Shown: positions 19,501 to 27,928 of the stretch, piece by piece
Layout: each line of letters begins with the position of its first letter
Numbering within the stretch: the stretch's first letter is position 1
Assembly (NCBI RefSeq): GCF_021246465.1
Contig: NZ_JAHRHK010000001.1
Span: 98,050 to 162,049, forward strand
Direction: 5' to 3'
DNA: 64,000 bases
From: Nocardioides sp. R-C-SC26
GTDB taxonomy: Bacteria > Actinomycetota > Actinomycetes > Propionibacteriales > Nocardioidaceae
The notes under the pieces: generated by a model
The model's input: the letters and a program-made list of their open reading frames with translations, nothing else
Databases searched by the model: none
Told to the model about the DNA's origin: nothing
Position numbers and translations under genes: made by a program

Positions 19501-20111
19501 TGTTGGGTCTCTACGTCTCCGATCACCCGTTGCTCGGTCTGGAGCACGTGCTGAGCCAGGGCACCGACTGCACCATCGGGCAGCTGCTGGTCGACGAGGA
19601 GCGATCGCACGGCACGACGTTGACCGTCAGCGGCCTGATCACCTCGGTGCAGCGCAAGATCACCAAGCGTGGTGACGCGTGGGCGACGGTGACGCTGGAG
19701 GATCTGGACGGCGCCATCGAGGTGTTGCTCTTCCCGAGTTCCTACCAGCTGGCCGCACCACATCTGCAGCAGGACGCCATCGTGCGGATCAAGGGGCAGC
19801 TCTCGCGCGACAAAGAGCAGCCCGAGCTTCGCGGCCAAGAGGTCTCGGTGCCCGACCTGAGCGCGGGCGGCACGGGGCCGTCCGGGCCGGTCATCATCAA
19901 CCTCGCCTCCACTCGCTGCACGCCGCCGGTCGTGGAGCAGCTCAAGGACGTGCTGGCCACCCACCCTGGGATGACCGACGTCCATCTGAGGTTGCTCTCG
20001 CGTGAGTCGACCAAGGTGCTGCGACTGGACGACCGCCTGCGCGTCACGGCGACGCCGGCGCTCTTCGCCGATCTCAAGCAGTTGCTCGGCCCGGGATGCT
20101 TGACCGGGTGA
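16548..20111 (+). CDS. dnaE: DNA polymerase III alpha subunit (DnaE1)
   Basis: Replicative DNA polymerase catalytic subunit. The 1187-residue protein has an N-terminal PHP domain (VHLHVHTEYSMLDG at about 10-23, TDHGNLHG near 45) that serves as proofreading exonuclease in actinobacteria, then a C-family palm with the catalytic PDFDIDF at 421-427 (D422, D424), the GRGSGAGSIAAYAL fingers motif, a helix-hairpin-helix region, an OB fold near 1000-1080 (LTVSGLITSVQRKITKRGD) and a C-terminal domain. Length and layout are normal; no intein is present. GAGGAGAA precedes the ATG. Confidence 0.98.
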   Translation: MSSGSHDNFVHLHVHTEYSMLDGASLLDGLFTRTAELGMPAIAMTDHGNLHGAFDFYSKAKRHGVKPIIGIEAYLTPGTPRSERKRVRWGKGDSAEEGGKDVAGGGAYTHMTMWAETTEGMHNLFRLASLASMEGYYYKPRMDRELLQRYSTGIIASTGCLSGEIQTRLTLGQYDEALRAAGEFQDIFGKDNFYLELMDHGIAAERATRDDLVKIARTLGLPTIVTNDTHYTNPEDADGQDALICVASGKRLADTNRLKFDGGGYYIKSAEEMRQLWSEFPDGCDNTLAIAERCNVEFTESTGGYMARADVPDSETEESWFRKEVWRGIEERYPGERLTQEVKDRVEMELGIISQKGYCGYYLVVADFIQWSKRNGIRVGPGRGSGAGSIAAYALSITDLCPLEHGLFFERFLNPERPSMPDFDIDFDDARRGEVIKYVTEKYGTERVAQIATFGRLKSKAAIKDAARVLDHGFAISDRITKAMPPDVMGKGVPLKEIFNPEHKRYSDGGEFRALYEAEHDVRTIYQTALGLEGQIRNWGVHAAGVIMSSEPLIDIVPIMARPQDGAIITQFDYPMCESLGLVKMDFLGLSNLHILEDALVNIEANRGEKVVLEEVPFDDRATYELMGRGDTLGVFQLDGSGMRALLRSMRPDQFADITAVSALYRPGPMGADSHNKYARRKNGREPIEPIHPALAEALEPVLGETYGLIVYQEQVMAIAQVLAGFTLGAADNLRRAMGKKKKEELDKQYAGFRDGMLERQFPQEAIDTLWEILLPFSDYAFNKSHSAAYGVITYWTAYLKANYPAEYMAALLTSAKDDRDKLAVYLNECRRMKIQVLPPDVNESAHDFTPVGTDVRFGLTAIRNVGANVVDHIVAAREGEGRFVDFNDFMAKVPLPACNKRVIDSLIKAGAFDDMKHRRRALVAVHEQAVDQYVDIKKNESIGQDSLFAGLDDIGEDAGFGVSVVVPDIEEWDKMTLLGHERDMLGLYVSDHPLLGLEHVLSQGTDCTIGQLLVDEERSHGTTLTVSGLITSVQRKITKRGDAWATVTLEDLDGAIEVLLFPSSYQLAAPHLQQDAIVRIKGQLSRDKEQPELRGQEVSVPDLSAGGTGPSGPVIINLASTRCTPPVVEQLKDVLATHPGMTDVHLRLLSRESTKVLRLDDRLRVTATPALFADLKQLLGPGCLTG

Positions 20112-20818
20112 GCTCATCGACCACCGGCCCGGCCCACCACGGCCAGGCTCCCCACGACGTGAACTCCGACGCTTCGGAGGCGTTGCCGCCGGGTTGCGCT
20201 CGACACCCGGTGCGTCATGCCGTCGGGCGGGCCGCCATCGTCGCGGCGGTCTTCGCCGTGGCGGGCGCAGCAGGAGGCTGGCTCTGGGAGACGCTGTGGA
20301 CGCCGCCCACGGGCGAGGTCGTCGACGGGCGGTGGCTCTACGACAGCTACGTCTCGATCGGACGCGTGTTCGGTGCGACCGGCTGGTACGCCGTCGTCGG
20401 TCTGGCCGGCGGCGCGGTCCTGGCCGTCCTCGTGGGCTCGATCTTCCGCCGCTCCGAGCTCGGCGTCCTCGCCGGGGTCATGGTCGGCAGCGTGGTCGCG
20501 GCCTGGCTGAGCTACCGGGTCGGGATGCAGCTGAGCCCGCCTGACCCGGTGCGGCTGGCGGCCACGGCAGCGGACGGCACGTCGTTGCCAGGTCAGGCGA
20601 CGATCACCGGGCACAGCCCGTTCGTGGCCTGGCCGCTCGGGGCGCTTCTCGGACTCGGCGTGACCTACGTGCTGACCGCCGGTGCGTCCGCAGGCGTGGC
20701 CGAGTGGCGACGCGTCGAGATCGCGAACGCCGCGCTCGGCGAGCGGCGTGACGTCGACGGAGACCACGCCTCGCCGGACGGAGGATCGCCCACGGTTGAG
20801 CCCGACCGACTCGGGTAG
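20108..20818 (+). CDS. uncharacterised membrane protein (DUF2567-like)
   Basis: The 236-residue product has about four hydrophobic segments (around residues 40-56, 92-110, 117-134 and 178-195) and a charged C-terminal tail. The part between helices 1 and 2, WETLWTPPTGEVVDGRWLYD, is similar in character to actinobacterial DUF2567 membrane proteins, but this link is from memory and tentative. GTG 20108 overlaps the dnaE stop (GTGA); an ATG at 20096 would add four residues. Its stop lies 10 bases before the next gene. Confidence 0.75.
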   Translation: MSSSTTGPAHHGQAPHDVNSDASEALPPGCARHPVRHAVGRAAIVAAVFAVAGAAGGWLWETLWTPPTGEVVDGRWLYDSYVSIGRVFGATGWYAVVGLAGGAVLAVLVGSIFRRSELGVLAGVMVGSVVAAWLSYRVGMQLSPPDPVRLAATAADGTSLPGQATITGHSPFVAWPLGALLGLGVTYVLTAGASAGVAEWRRVEIANAALGERRDVDGDHASPDGGSPTVEPDRLG

Positions 20819-20828
20819 GAGGCAGTCC

Positions 20829-22607
20829 ATGTCGGATCAGCACCCTCCGCCGCCGCCCCCTCCGCCGATGGGCCCGCCGCCCTCCGCGCCGCCGCCGTCC
20901 ATGCCTCCACCTCCGTGGACTCCGCCGCCTCTGCCCCCGCCGGCCGGGGCGCCGCGGCGTCGTCGCGGGCTCGTGATCGCGGCGGGTGTCGTCATCGGCG
21001 CAGCGGGGATCGGGGTGGGCGGGTGGCTCGCGTGGTCGGCGTACTTCGGCACCGGCCCCCAGCCGGCCGAAGCGCTTCCCGCCTCCACGCTCGGCTACCT
21101 CTCGATCGATCTCGACCCGAGCGGCAAGCAGAAGCTGGCCGCGCTCGACACCCTCCGGAAGTTCCCCAGCCTCGCCGAGGAGCTCGACATCGAGAGCCGC
21201 GACGACGTCCGACGGGTGATCTTCGACGAGGCCCAGGGCGAGGGCGCCTGCCCCGACCTGGACTACGCCGACGACATCGAGCCGTGGCTCGGTGACCGAT
21301 TCGCGGTCGCCGCGGTCGAGGTGGACGACGAGGTCGCCCCGGTCCTCGTGGTCCAGGTGAGCGACCGCGATGCCGCAGTGACCGGGCTGGAGGCGCTGCG
21401 CGACTGTGCGGGCACCGACGTCGGCGACCTCACCGGCATGAGCTCCTCCAGTGCCGACGGCGTTGGCGGGTTCGCGGTCACCGCCGAGTGGGCGCTCATC
21501 GCCGAGACCGAGGAGATCGCCGAGGACGTGGCGGCCCGGGCCGAGTCGAACAGCCTCGCCGACGACGACGACTTCCGGCGATGGACCGACGAGGTCGGCG
21601 ACCCCGGGTTCATCACCGGCTACGCCGCACCCGCAGCCGGACGTCTCTTCGCCGACATGTTCGGTGGGCTGGGTACGGCCGCGATGTGGAGCGATACGCC
21701 CGACTGCTCGTTCTTCGACGACTCCGGGCTGCCGAGCGAGCCAGGCGACGACGGTCCGGCCTCCTGCGACGAGGAGTGGGCTGCCTTCGAGAGCGATATG
21801 CAGGCACAGGTCGATGAGACCGAGGACATGATGCGGGAGACGTTGGCGGACTTCGGCGGCGCGGCCATGTCGCTGCGCTTCGACGGCGACGGGGTGTCAC
21901 TGGAGTTCGCGAGCGGCACGCAGGGCGCGCTCCCGCAGCTGCCCGACAACGACGCCGGCGGGAAAGCCGTCGAGGAGCTTCCCGAGGGAACGGCGCTCGC
22001 TGTGGGCGTCGGCTTCGCGGATGGCTGGCTCGACACCGTGCTCGGCCAGGTCGACGACGTGTTCGGTGACGACCTCATCGGTGAGTTCGAGGCCCTCACG
22101 GGCCTCTCCGTCCCGAGCGATGTCGAGACCTTGCTCGGGTCGTCGGTCGCGGTCTCCATCGGCAGCCCGGACGAGATCGTCGACCTCTTCGTTGGCGAGT
22201 CGAGTGGCGACCTCCCGCTCGCCGTCCGGATCACGGGCGACGCCGAGGAGATCACCCCGCTGCTCGACGAGCTCCTGGATCGCCCCGATGTCGCTGCTGA
22301 GCTGGGTTCCGACTTCGGCTACGTCGCCGACGACGACGTCGTGGTCGTGGGCTTCGACGGCTACCGCGAGACGTTGCTCGAGAAGGGCACGCTCGGTCGC
22401 ACCGACACCTACCGCGCCGTCGTCCCGGACTCCGATCGGGCCAGCAGCGTGGTGTTCGTCGACTTCTCCGTCGACGACTGGCTGGTCAAGCTGGTCGAGA
22501 GCGAGGGCGACGTCGCCGAGGACGTCGACGCGCTCGAGGCCCTCGGGATCACCTCGTGGGCCGAGGACGACGTCGCCCACGTCGCTGTGACCCCCGCACC
22601 CGCCTGA
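20829..22607 (+). CDS. membrane-anchored DUF3352-like protein with proline-rich N-terminus
   Basis: The 592-residue protein begins with a cytoplasmic proline-rich stretch (residues 5-45), a basic RRRR stop, one membrane helix (about 46-68), and a large acidic extracytoplasmic region that starts ALPASTLGYLSIDLDPSGKQK. That opening and the repeated beta-alpha pattern fit the DUF3352 family of actinobacterial secreted or membrane proteins of unknown role. A GGAGG site sits directly before ATG 20829. Cysteines are few and paired (C137, C177 area), compatible with extracellular disulphides. Confidence 0.8.
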   Translation: MSDQHPPPPPPPPMGPPPSAPPPSMPPPPWTPPPLPPPAGAPRRRRGLVIAAGVVIGAAGIGVGGWLAWSAYFGTGPQPAEALPASTLGYLSIDLDPSGKQKLAALDTLRKFPSLAEELDIESRDDVRRVIFDEAQGEGACPDLDYADDIEPWLGDRFAVAAVEVDDEVAPVLVVQVSDRDAAVTGLEALRDCAGTDVGDLTGMSSSSADGVGGFAVTAEWALIAETEEIAEDVAARAESNSLADDDDFRRWTDEVGDPGFITGYAAPAAGRLFADMFGGLGTAAMWSDTPDCSFFDDSGLPSEPGDDGPASCDEEWAAFESDMQAQVDETEDMMRETLADFGGAAMSLRFDGDGVSLEFASGTQGALPQLPDNDAGGKAVEELPEGTALAVGVGFADGWLDTVLGQVDDVFGDDLIGEFEALTGLSVPSDVETLLGSSVAVSIGSPDEIVDLFVGESSGDLPLAVRITGDAEEITPLLDELLDRPDVAAELGSDFGYVADDDVVVVGFDGYRETLLEKGTLGRTDTYRAVVPDSDRASSVVFVDFSVDDWLVKLVESEGDVAEDVDALEALGITSWAEDDVAHVAVTPAPA

Positions 22608-22615
22608 CTCAGCGC

Positions 22616-22649
22616 CGCTGACCCGTCCGCAGATGCGGCCGGGTCAGCG
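22616..22649. terminator. bidirectional hairpin between DUF3352 gene and ybaK
   Basis: A perfect 10-bp stem CGCTGACCCG (22616-22625) with CGGGTCAGCG (22640-22649) and a 14-base loop lies between two convergent genes. The right arm contains the ybaK stop codon. It can serve both strands; no U tract. Confidence 0.6.
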
Positions 22650-23129
22650 CGCGATGTCCGCGGTGGTGGCGCTGGTGAGTGCGACGAGGTCCTGCGGGCT
22701 GAGCTCGAGGTCCAGGCCGCGACGTCCCCCCGAGACCAGCACGGTCTCGAAGCCGAGCGCCGTGGCATCGACGACCGTCGGAAGCGTCCGCTTCTGGCCC
22801 AGCGGCGAGATCCCGCCGACGACGTAGCCGGTCGAGCGCTCGGCGTCGGCCGGCGCCGCCATCGAGGCCCTGCGCGCGCCGAGACTGCGGGCGAGAGCCT
22901 TGAGGTCGAGCTGTCGGTCGACGGGCACGACGGCGACGGCCAGCCCGCCGTCGACGTCGGCGAGCAGAGTCTTGAACACGCGGTCCGGGGCGACGTCGAG
23001 GGCCTGCGCCGCCTCCAGTCCGAAGGACGCCGCGCGCGGGTCGTGGTCGTACTCCCGGACGACGAACGGTGCGCCGGCGCGGGTCAGCGCCAGCATCGCC
23101 GGCGTCCCACCGGGCTGTCTCCTCGCCAT
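22644..23129 (-). CDS. ybaK: YbaK/EbsC-family Cys-tRNA(Pro) deacylase
   Basis: Trans-acting editing enzyme that hydrolyses Cys-tRNA(Pro). The 161-residue protein has the single YbaK domain: FKTLLADVDGGLAVAVVPVDRQLDLKALA with the conserved K of VFKTLL, the STGYVVGGISPLGQK glycine motif, and the C-terminal VSGGRRGLDLELSPQDLV. ATG 23129 starts MARRQPGGTPA. It is transcribed leftward with the Lon-domain gene upstream but separated from it by a strong hairpin, so likely independent. Confidence 0.93.
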   Translation of the reverse strand: MARRQPGGTPAMLALTRAGAPFVVREYDHDPRAASFGLEAAQALDVAPDRVFKTLLADVDGGLAVAVVPVDRQLDLKALARSLGARRASMAAPADAERSTGYVVGGISPLGQKRTLPTVVDATALGFETVLVSGGRRGLDLELSPQDLVALTSATTADIAR

Positions 23130-23162
23130 GGCGTCAGGGTCTCAGCCTCAAGGGTCCGGGCC

Positions 23163-23326
23163 GAGAGATCTCACAGATAGGGCAGATGTCGGCTGGTCGC
23201 CGCCCCCGCACGCACCTGAGCACCAACTGCAGAGGGAGCCGTGCCTCCGGCACGGCTCCCTCCTCGGCGCTCATGCACGCACCGGGACGACGCCCACCAC
23301 GACAGCCCCTATCCGTGCGATCTCTC
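23163..23326. repeat. long inverted repeat enclosing a terminator hairpin
   Basis: A 21-base left arm (23163-23183, GAGAGATCTCACAGATAGGG...) is nearly the reverse complement of a 22-base right arm (23305-23326), with two mismatches and one gap. About 120 bases lie between, including the perfect hairpin at 23232-23262. The right arm touches the stop codon of the Lon-domain gene. It looks like a palindromic mobile-type element or an extended RNA structure; no coding potential is seen. Confidence 0.6.
23232..23262 (-). terminator. strong hairpin terminator downstream of the Lon-domain gene
   Basis: A perfect 14-bp stem GAGGGAGCCGTGCC / GGCACGGCTCCCTC with a 3-base loop, in the 195-base gap between two minus-strand genes. 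It lies about 65 bases after the stop at 23325. The very stable stem fits a terminator without U tract. Confidence 0.75.
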
Positions 23327-24002
23327 AGTTGGGTGACCAGCGCGTCCGAGCGACGTCCGTGGCGGGCAGCGAGGCGATCACGTTCATCGCGCGCAGTTCC
23401 GAGCGCAGCAGGTCGGTCACCATGATCAGCCGTTCGGCGGCGTCCTCGGTCTCCAAGAGCGCCTGCCGGTCCGAGAGCGGCAGCGGCGCGCAGGCCGCGA
23501 GCGTCCAGGACAAGAACTCCGCGTCGCGCGGGAGCGGGCCGGAGAACGGATCGCTGCGCAGCTCCGAGAGCGCGAACCGGTAGGCGCCGAACGTCGCCCG
23601 GGCGAGTTCGGTCACCGACTCGGCCACGGGTCTGGGCCGACGCGCACGATCGTCGTCGATGAGCTCGACGTGGCCCACCGGGAACTGGCTCCCGGTCTCG
23701 AGCCGGTCCAGTCGGATGCGGTCCAACCCCACGGCGACCAGGTCGAACGTGCCGTCGGGATGCGCCTGCACCTGCGTCATCCGCACGCGACAGCCGATCC
23801 GGAAGAGCGACTGGGTGCCGTGTTCGCCGACTTCGTAGCCCTCACGGATCGCGACCGAGCCGAAGACCCGGTCGATCGGATCCTCCACGCGCAGCAGGTG
23901 ATGCACCAACGCCCGGTAGCGATCCTCGAACACGTGGAGCGGCACGCTCACGCCCGGATAGATCACCGCGTTGAGCGGGAACATCGGCATCGTCGCGGCC
24001 AC
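23325..24002 (-). CDS. Lon N-terminal (LON/PUA-like) domain protein
   Basis: A 225-residue stand-alone LON substrate-binding domain protein. The start MPMFPLNAVIYPGVSVPLHVFEDRYRAL is the classic LON-domain opening (FPL..V..PG..LPLxIFExRYR), followed by a beta-rich half and a helical C-terminal half. It lacks the AAA+ and protease domains of Lon. Such proteins are common in actinobacteria; the role is unknown, perhaps substrate recognition. GTG 24002 sits 7 bases after a minus-strand TACGGT; ATG 23990 four codons later is an alternative. Confidence 0.88.
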   Translation of the reverse strand: MAATMPMFPLNAVIYPGVSVPLHVFEDRYRALVHHLLRVEDPIDRVFGSVAIREGYEVGEHGTQSLFRIGCRVRMTQVQAHPDGTFDLVAVGLDRIRLDRLETGSQFPVGHVELIDDDRARRPRPVAESVTELARATFGAYRFALSELRSDPFSGPLPRDAEFLSWTLAACAPLPLSDRQALLETEDAAERLIMVTDLLRSELRAMNVIASLPATDVARTRWSPN

Positions 24003-24009
24003 GAGCCCA

Positions 24010-24015
24010 ACCGTA
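24010..24015 (-). promoter_or_regulatory. -10 element of the Lon-domain gene
   Basis: Minus-strand TACGGT, 7 bases before GTG 24002, compatible with a leaderless transcript. The 95-base gap to hisD is a divergent promoter region. Confidence 0.4.
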
Positions 24016-24084
24016 GTCGTGCCGCCGAATCGGGTCCGGCGTCCACGCAGGACTCACCGGTCCGAATCCGGTCGACGCCGTTCG

Positions 24085-24090
24085 TAGAAT
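24085..24090 (+). promoter_or_regulatory. -10 element of the his operon
   Basis: TAGAAT 7 bases before the hisD ATG, a near-ideal TANNNT -10. The distance implies that hisD mRNA begins at or next to the start codon, so there is no room for a leader peptide or T-box attenuator. Confidence 0.65.
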
Positions 24091-24097
24091 CGGTCTC

Positions 24098-25399
24098 ATG
24101 ATTCGTCGCATCGACCTGCGCGGAGCCGGCCCGGAGGCCGACTACCGCGCAGCCGTGCCCCGTGCCGACTTCGACGTCGAAGCCGCGGTCCCGGCGGTGC
24201 ATGAGATCTGCGAGGCCGTGCGCACGCGGGGCGTCGAGGCGATCTTGGAGTTCAACCAGCGCTTCGACGGCGGTACGGCGAACGACGAGCTGCGGGTCCC
24301 GGCCGCGGTGATGCAGCAGGCCCTGGTCGATCTGGATCCGGCGATCCGCGCAGGCCTCGACGAGTCGATCCGACGGCTGCGTCTCACGTGTGCCAACGAG
24401 CTCGAGAGCGACGCCGTCACCGATCTCGGCCCCGGTGCGCGGGTGACGCACCGCAAGGTGCCCGTCAACCGGGTCGGCCTCTACGTTCCCGGTGGCCTGG
24501 CGCCCCTGGTCAGCAGCGTGCTGATGAACGTCGTCCCCGCCCAGACGGCGGGGGTCGGCGCGATCGCTCTCGCGAGCCCGCCGCAGCGCGAGTTCGGAGG
24601 ACTGCCGCACCCCAGCATCCTGGCCGCCTGCGCGCTGCTCGGCGTCGAGGAGGTCTATGCCGTCGGGGGAGCCCAGGCGATCGCGATGTTCGCCTACGGC
24701 ACCGGCCCGTGCGCGAAGGTCGACCTCGTCACCGGCCCGGGCAACATCTACGTCGTGACGGCCAAGCGTCTGCTCAAGGGGCAGATCGGCATCGACTCCG
24801 AGGCGGGTCCGACCGAGATCGCGATCCTCGCCGACGACACCGCAGATGCCTCGTACGTGGCCGCCGACCTCATCAGCCAGGCCGAGCACGATCCCCTCGC
24901 CGCCTCCGTGCTGGTGACGACGTCGCAGCGGCTGGCCGACGAGGTCGAGGCCGAGCTCGACAAGCAGGTCTCCGCGACCAAGCACGTCGAGCGCATCCGC
25001 ACCTCGCTGAGCGGACCGCAGTCGGGCATCGTGTTCGTCGACGATCTCGAGCAGGGCCTCGCCGTCGTCGACGCCTACGCCGCGGAGCACCTGGAGATCC
25101 ACACCGAGGACGCCGGCGCGTGGGCAGCGCGCGTGACGAACGCGGGCGCGATCTTCGTCGGTCGATACTCCCCGGTCTCGCTCGGCGACTACTGCGCCGG
25201 CTCCAACCACGTGCTGCCTACCGCCGGTTGCGCCTGTCACTCCTCGGGGCTCTCGGTGCGCGCGTTCCTGAAGTCCGTGCATGTCATCGACTACAGCCGC
25301 GAGGGTCTGGCCGCCGTCGCCGACCACGTCGTCGCGCTCGCCGAGGCCGAGGACCTCCCCGGTCACGGCGCCGCGGTGAAGGTTCGTTTCCAGGCATGA
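24098..25399 (+). CDS. hisD: histidinol dehydrogenase
   Basis: Zn-dependent NAD enzyme performing the last two oxidation steps to histidine. The 433-residue protein has [14 protein letters not shown], the [13 protein letters not shown] loop, the zinc ligands Q261 and H264 in SQAEHDP, and the catalytic Glu-His pair E330-H331 in AAEHLEI, followed by [10 protein letters not shown]. Length is normal. It opens the his cluster and is probably read from a leaderless promoter just upstream. Confidence 0.98.
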   Translation: MIRRIDLRGAGPEADYRAAVPRADFDVEAAVPAVHEICEAVRTRGVEAILEFNQRFDGGTANDELRVPAAVMQQALVDLDPAIRAGLDESIRRLRLTCANELESDAVTDLGPGARVTHRKVPVNRVGLYVPGGLAPLVSSVLMNVVPAQTAGVGAIALASPPQREFGGLPHPSILAACALLGVEEVYAVGGAQAIAMFAYGTGPCAKVDLVTGPGNIYVVTAKRLLKGQIGIDSEAGPTEIAILADDTADASYVAADLISQAEHDPLAASVLVTTSQRLADEVEAELDKQVSATKHVERIRTSLSGPQSGIVFVDDLEQGLAVVDAYAAEHLEIHTEDAGAWAARVTNAGAIFVGRYSPVSLGDYCAGSNHVLPTAGCACHSSGLSVRAFLKSVHVIDYSREGLAAVADHVVALAEAEDLPGHGAAVKVRFQA

Positions 25400-25436
25400 G
25401 CCTCGACACGACGATCGCCGCCGCAGAGGTCGCACG

Positions 25437-26540
25437 GTGACGTTCCCACCCCTGCGGGAGGAGTTGCGCGGCCTCGAGCCGTACGGCGCCCCCCAGCTCG
25501 ACGTCCCGGTGTGCCTCAACACCAACGAGAACCCGTACGGCCCGTCGGCGGCGTGCGCCGACGACATCGCCAACTCGGTTCGCGAGGCGGCGCTGGGCCT
25601 GAACCGGTACCCCGACCGCGAGCACGAGGAGCTGCGTGCGGGGTTGGCTTCCTACCTCACCGCTGACACCGGCCCGGACGGCCACACCATCACGCCGGCC
25701 CAGGTCTGGGCGGCCAACGGGTCCAACGAGGTGATGCTCCAGCTGCTGCAGGCATTCGGGGGCCCGGGCCGCACGGCGATCAGTTTCGCGCCGACCTACT
25801 CGATGTATCCCGAGTACGCCCGCGACACCCACACCGGCTGGGTGGCAGGACGGCGTGCCGACGACTTCGGTCTCGATCTGGGTGCCGCGCGCGACCTGGT
25901 CGCGACCGAGCGCCCCAGCGTCGTCTTCCTGCCCTCGCCCAACAACCCCACGGGTACGGCGCTCGCGCCGGCCGTGATCGGCGAGCTCTGCGCGCTGGTG
26001 GGCGACAGCGGCCTCGTCGTGGTCGACGAGGCGTACGGAGAGTTCCGCCGCGGCGGGACGCCGTCGGCCCTGGAGCTGCTGCCGGCTCACCGCAATCTGG
26101 TGGTCACCCGCACGATGAGCAAGGCCTTCGCCGCTGCGGGGCTCCGCCTGGGGTACCTGGCCGCCGACCCGGCGATCTGCGACGCGATCCGGATCGTGCG
26201 GCTGCCGTACCACCTCTCGGCCGTCACCCAGGCGACCGCTGTGGCGGCGCTGCGCCACACCGACGAACTGCTCGGCCAGGTCGCCACCTTGCGCGCCGAG
26301 CGCGACGCCACGGTCGCCTGGCTGCGCGACCAGGGTTTCGAGGTCGCCGACTCCGACGCCAACTTCTGCCTCTTCGGCCGATTCGCCGACCGTCATGCGG
26401 TCTGGCAGGGTCTGCTCGACCGAGGCGTACTGATCCGCGAGGTCGGTCCCGACGGTTGGCTCCGCGTCTCGATCGGGACGCCGGCGGAGATGACCGCGTT
26501 CCGCACCGCCCTCACCCAGGTGACAGGAGATCTCCGATGA
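25437..26540 (+). CDS. hisC: histidinol-phosphate aminotransferase
   Basis: PLP-dependent class II aminotransferase making histidinol phosphate. The 367-residue protein shows [10 protein letters not shown] near residue 24, the NGSNEVM helix start, the PNNPTG motif and the PLP lysine K229 in [18 protein letters not shown] 25437 follows hisD by 37 bases. Its stop overlaps the hisB start (ATGA). Confidence 0.97.
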   Translation: MTFPPLREELRGLEPYGAPQLDVPVCLNTNENPYGPSAACADDIANSVREAALGLNRYPDREHEELRAGLASYLTADTGPDGHTITPAQVWAANGSNEVMLQLLQAFGGPGRTAISFAPTYSMYPEYARDTHTGWVAGRRADDFGLDLGAARDLVATERPSVVFLPSPNNPTGTALAPAVIGELCALVGDSGLVVVDEAYGEFRRGGTPSALELLPAHRNLVVTRTMSKAFAAAGLRLGYLAADPAICDAIRIVRLPYHLSAVTQATAVAALRHTDELLGQVATLRAERDATVAWLRDQGFEVADSDANFCLFGRFADRHAVWQGLLDRGVLIREVGPDGWLRVSIGTPAEMTAFRTALTQVTGDLR

Positions 26541-27145
26541 GCCGCACCGCCCGCATCGAGCGCACCACCAGCGAGTCGACCGTCCTGGTCGAACTCGACC
26601 TCGACGGCACCGGTCGCCACGACATCTCGACCGGGGTCGGCTTCTACGACCACATGCTCACCGCCTTCGCGCGACACGCCTTGGTCGACCTCACGGTGAA
26701 GACCACCGGTGACACCCACATCGACGGCCACCACACCGTCGAGGACACCGCGATCGTGCTCGGCCAGGCGCTGCGCGAGGCGCTGGGCGACAAGGTCGGC
26801 ATCCGTCGTTTCGGTGACGCGACCGTGCCGCTCGACGAGGCGCTCGTGCAGGCCGTGGTCGACGTGTCGGGCCGTCCCTACTGCGTGCACACCGGCGAGC
26901 CCGAGGGCCAGCAGTACGTGCAGCTGGGAGGAACCACCCCCGCGTTCCTCGGTTCGCTGACCCGCCACGTCTTCGAGACGATCGCCTTCCACGCTCACCT
27001 CGCCCTGCACGTGCGCGTGCTCGCCGGTCGCGAGCCGCACCACATCGTGGAGACGCAGTTCAAGGCGTTCGCGCGGGCGTTCCGCGACGCCATCGCGCTG
27101 GACCCTCGCGAGACGGGCATCCCGTCCACGAAGGGCGCGCTGTAG
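26537..27145 (+). CDS. hisB: imidazoleglycerol-phosphate dehydratase
   Basis: Mn-dependent dehydratase; monofunctional as in other actinobacteria (no histidinol-phosphatase domain). The 202-residue protein carries the two signature His clusters, [13 protein letters not shown] with [11 protein letters not shown] and the second repeat [41 protein letters not shown] precedes the ATG. Its TAG stop is only 3 bases from the first GTG of the 33-bp repeats that lead into hisH. Confidence 0.97.
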   Translation: MSRTARIERTTSESTVLVELDLDGTGRHDISTGVGFYDHMLTAFARHALVDLTVKTTGDTHIDGHHTVEDTAIVLGQALREALGDKVGIRRFGDATVPLDEALVQAVVDVSGRPYCVHTGEPEGQQYVQLGGTTPAFLGSLTRHVFETIAFHAHLALHVRVLAGREPHHIVETQFKAFARAFRDAIALDPRETGIPSTKGAL

Positions 27146-27147
27146 CC

Positions 27148-27286
27148 GGTGGTTGAGGAGCGAGGAACGAGCGTCGCCCCGGTGGTTGAGGAGCGAGGAA
27201 CGAGCGTCGCCCCGGTGGTTGAGGAGCGAGGAACGAGCGTCGCCCCGGTGGTTGAGGAGCGAGGAACGAGCGTCTCGAAACCCACC
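27148..27286 (+). repeat. four-unit 33-bp tandem repeat fused in frame to hisH
   Basis: Three identical 33-base units (27148-27180, 27181-27213, 27214-27246) start GGTGGTTGAGGAGCGAGGAA, and a fourth (27247 onward) continues into CTCGAAACCCACC, giving an overall GGTGGTTGAG...CTCGAAACCCACC palindrome-like element. Elements beginning GGTGGTTGAG and ending CTCGAAACCACC are, as I recall, abundant intergenic palindromes in Nocardioides and relatives. Because 33 is divisible by three, all units stay in the hisH frame and would encode [11 protein letters not shown] repeats. Confidence 0.9.
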
Positions 27287-27919
27287 GTCGTCGTCCTCGA
27301 CTACGGGTCGGGCAACCTCCGCTCGGCTGTGCGCGCCATCGAGCGGGCGGGCGCCGACGTCGAGCTCACCGGCGACTTCGACGCTGCGCTGGCCGCCGAC
27401 GGCCTGGTCGTGCCCGGCGTGGGCGCCTACGCCGCGTGCATGCAGGGTCTGCGGGCGATCAAGGGCGACCGGATCATCGGACGCCGTCTCGCCGGCGGCC
27501 GGCCCGTGCTCGGCATCTGCGTGGGTATGCAGATCCTCTTCGAGCGGGGGGTCGAGCACGGCGTGGAGACGGCCGGCTGCCACGAGTGGCCCGGCGTCGT
27601 GGAGCGGCTGCAGGCACCGGTCGTCCCGCACATGGGCTGGAACACCGTCGAGGCGCCCGCCGGATCGATGCTCTTCGAGGGCATCGAGAACGAGCGCTTC
27701 TACTTCGTGCACTCCTACGGCGTGCGGTCCTGGGACCTGGTCACCAACGGTCGCACCGCCGAGCCGCTGGTCACCTGGTCCGAGCACGGTCCCGGCCCGT
27801 CTGCGGACCGGTTCGTCGCCGCGGTCGAGAACGGTCCGCTGTGCGCCACCCAGTTCCACCCCGAGAAGTCCGGTGACGCCGGTGCCCGGTTGCTGCGCAA
27901 CTGGGTCGGCTCGCTCTAG
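27149..27919 (+). CDS. hisH: imidazole glycerol phosphate synthase, glutaminase subunit
   Basis: Class I glutaminase that feeds ammonia to HisF. The core starts [15 protein letters not shown], with the nucleophile Cys in LGICVGMQ (C124 in this numbering), PHMGWN, YFVHSY and the His/Glu pair in QFHPEKSG. The core has no ATG or GTG of its own: the only starts are GTGs at 27149, 27182, 27215 and 27248, one per repeat unit. I list the longest form (256 residues) because GTG 27149 lies 3 bases after the hisB stop, suiting reinitiation; the shortest form is 223 residues with a 10-residue extension. No good ribosome site supports any one. Confidence 0.9.
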   Translation: MVEERGTSVAPVVEERGTSVAPVVEERGTSVAPVVEERGTSVSKPTVVVLDYGSGNLRSAVRAIERAGADVELTGDFDAALAADGLVVPGVGAYAACMQGLRAIKGDRIIGRRLAGGRPVLGICVGMQILFERGVEHGVETAGCHEWPGVVERLQAPVVPHMGWNTVEAPAGSMLFEGIENERFYFVHSYGVRSWDLVTNGRTAEPLVTWSEHGPGPSADRFVAAVENGPLCATQFHPEKSGDAGARLLRNWVGSL

Positions 27920-27928
27920 GCGGCGATC

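Noticed and set aside
16548..20111. Intein in dnaE
   Set aside because: Protein length and the PDFDIDF region are continuous and normal; no splicing blocks are present.
16491..20117. 1208-codon minus-strand frame opposite dnaE
   Set aside because: Exact antisense of dnaE with shadow composition and no recognisable fold.
24003..24097. Possible his attenuator or T-box upstream of hisD
   Set aside because: The -10 lies 7 bases from the ATG, so there is no leader; no His-codon run or T-box core was seen.
27148..27286. Regularly spaced direct repeats resembling a short CRISPR array
   Set aside because: The units are contiguous with no unique spacers, there are no cas genes, and the repeat is in frame with hisH.
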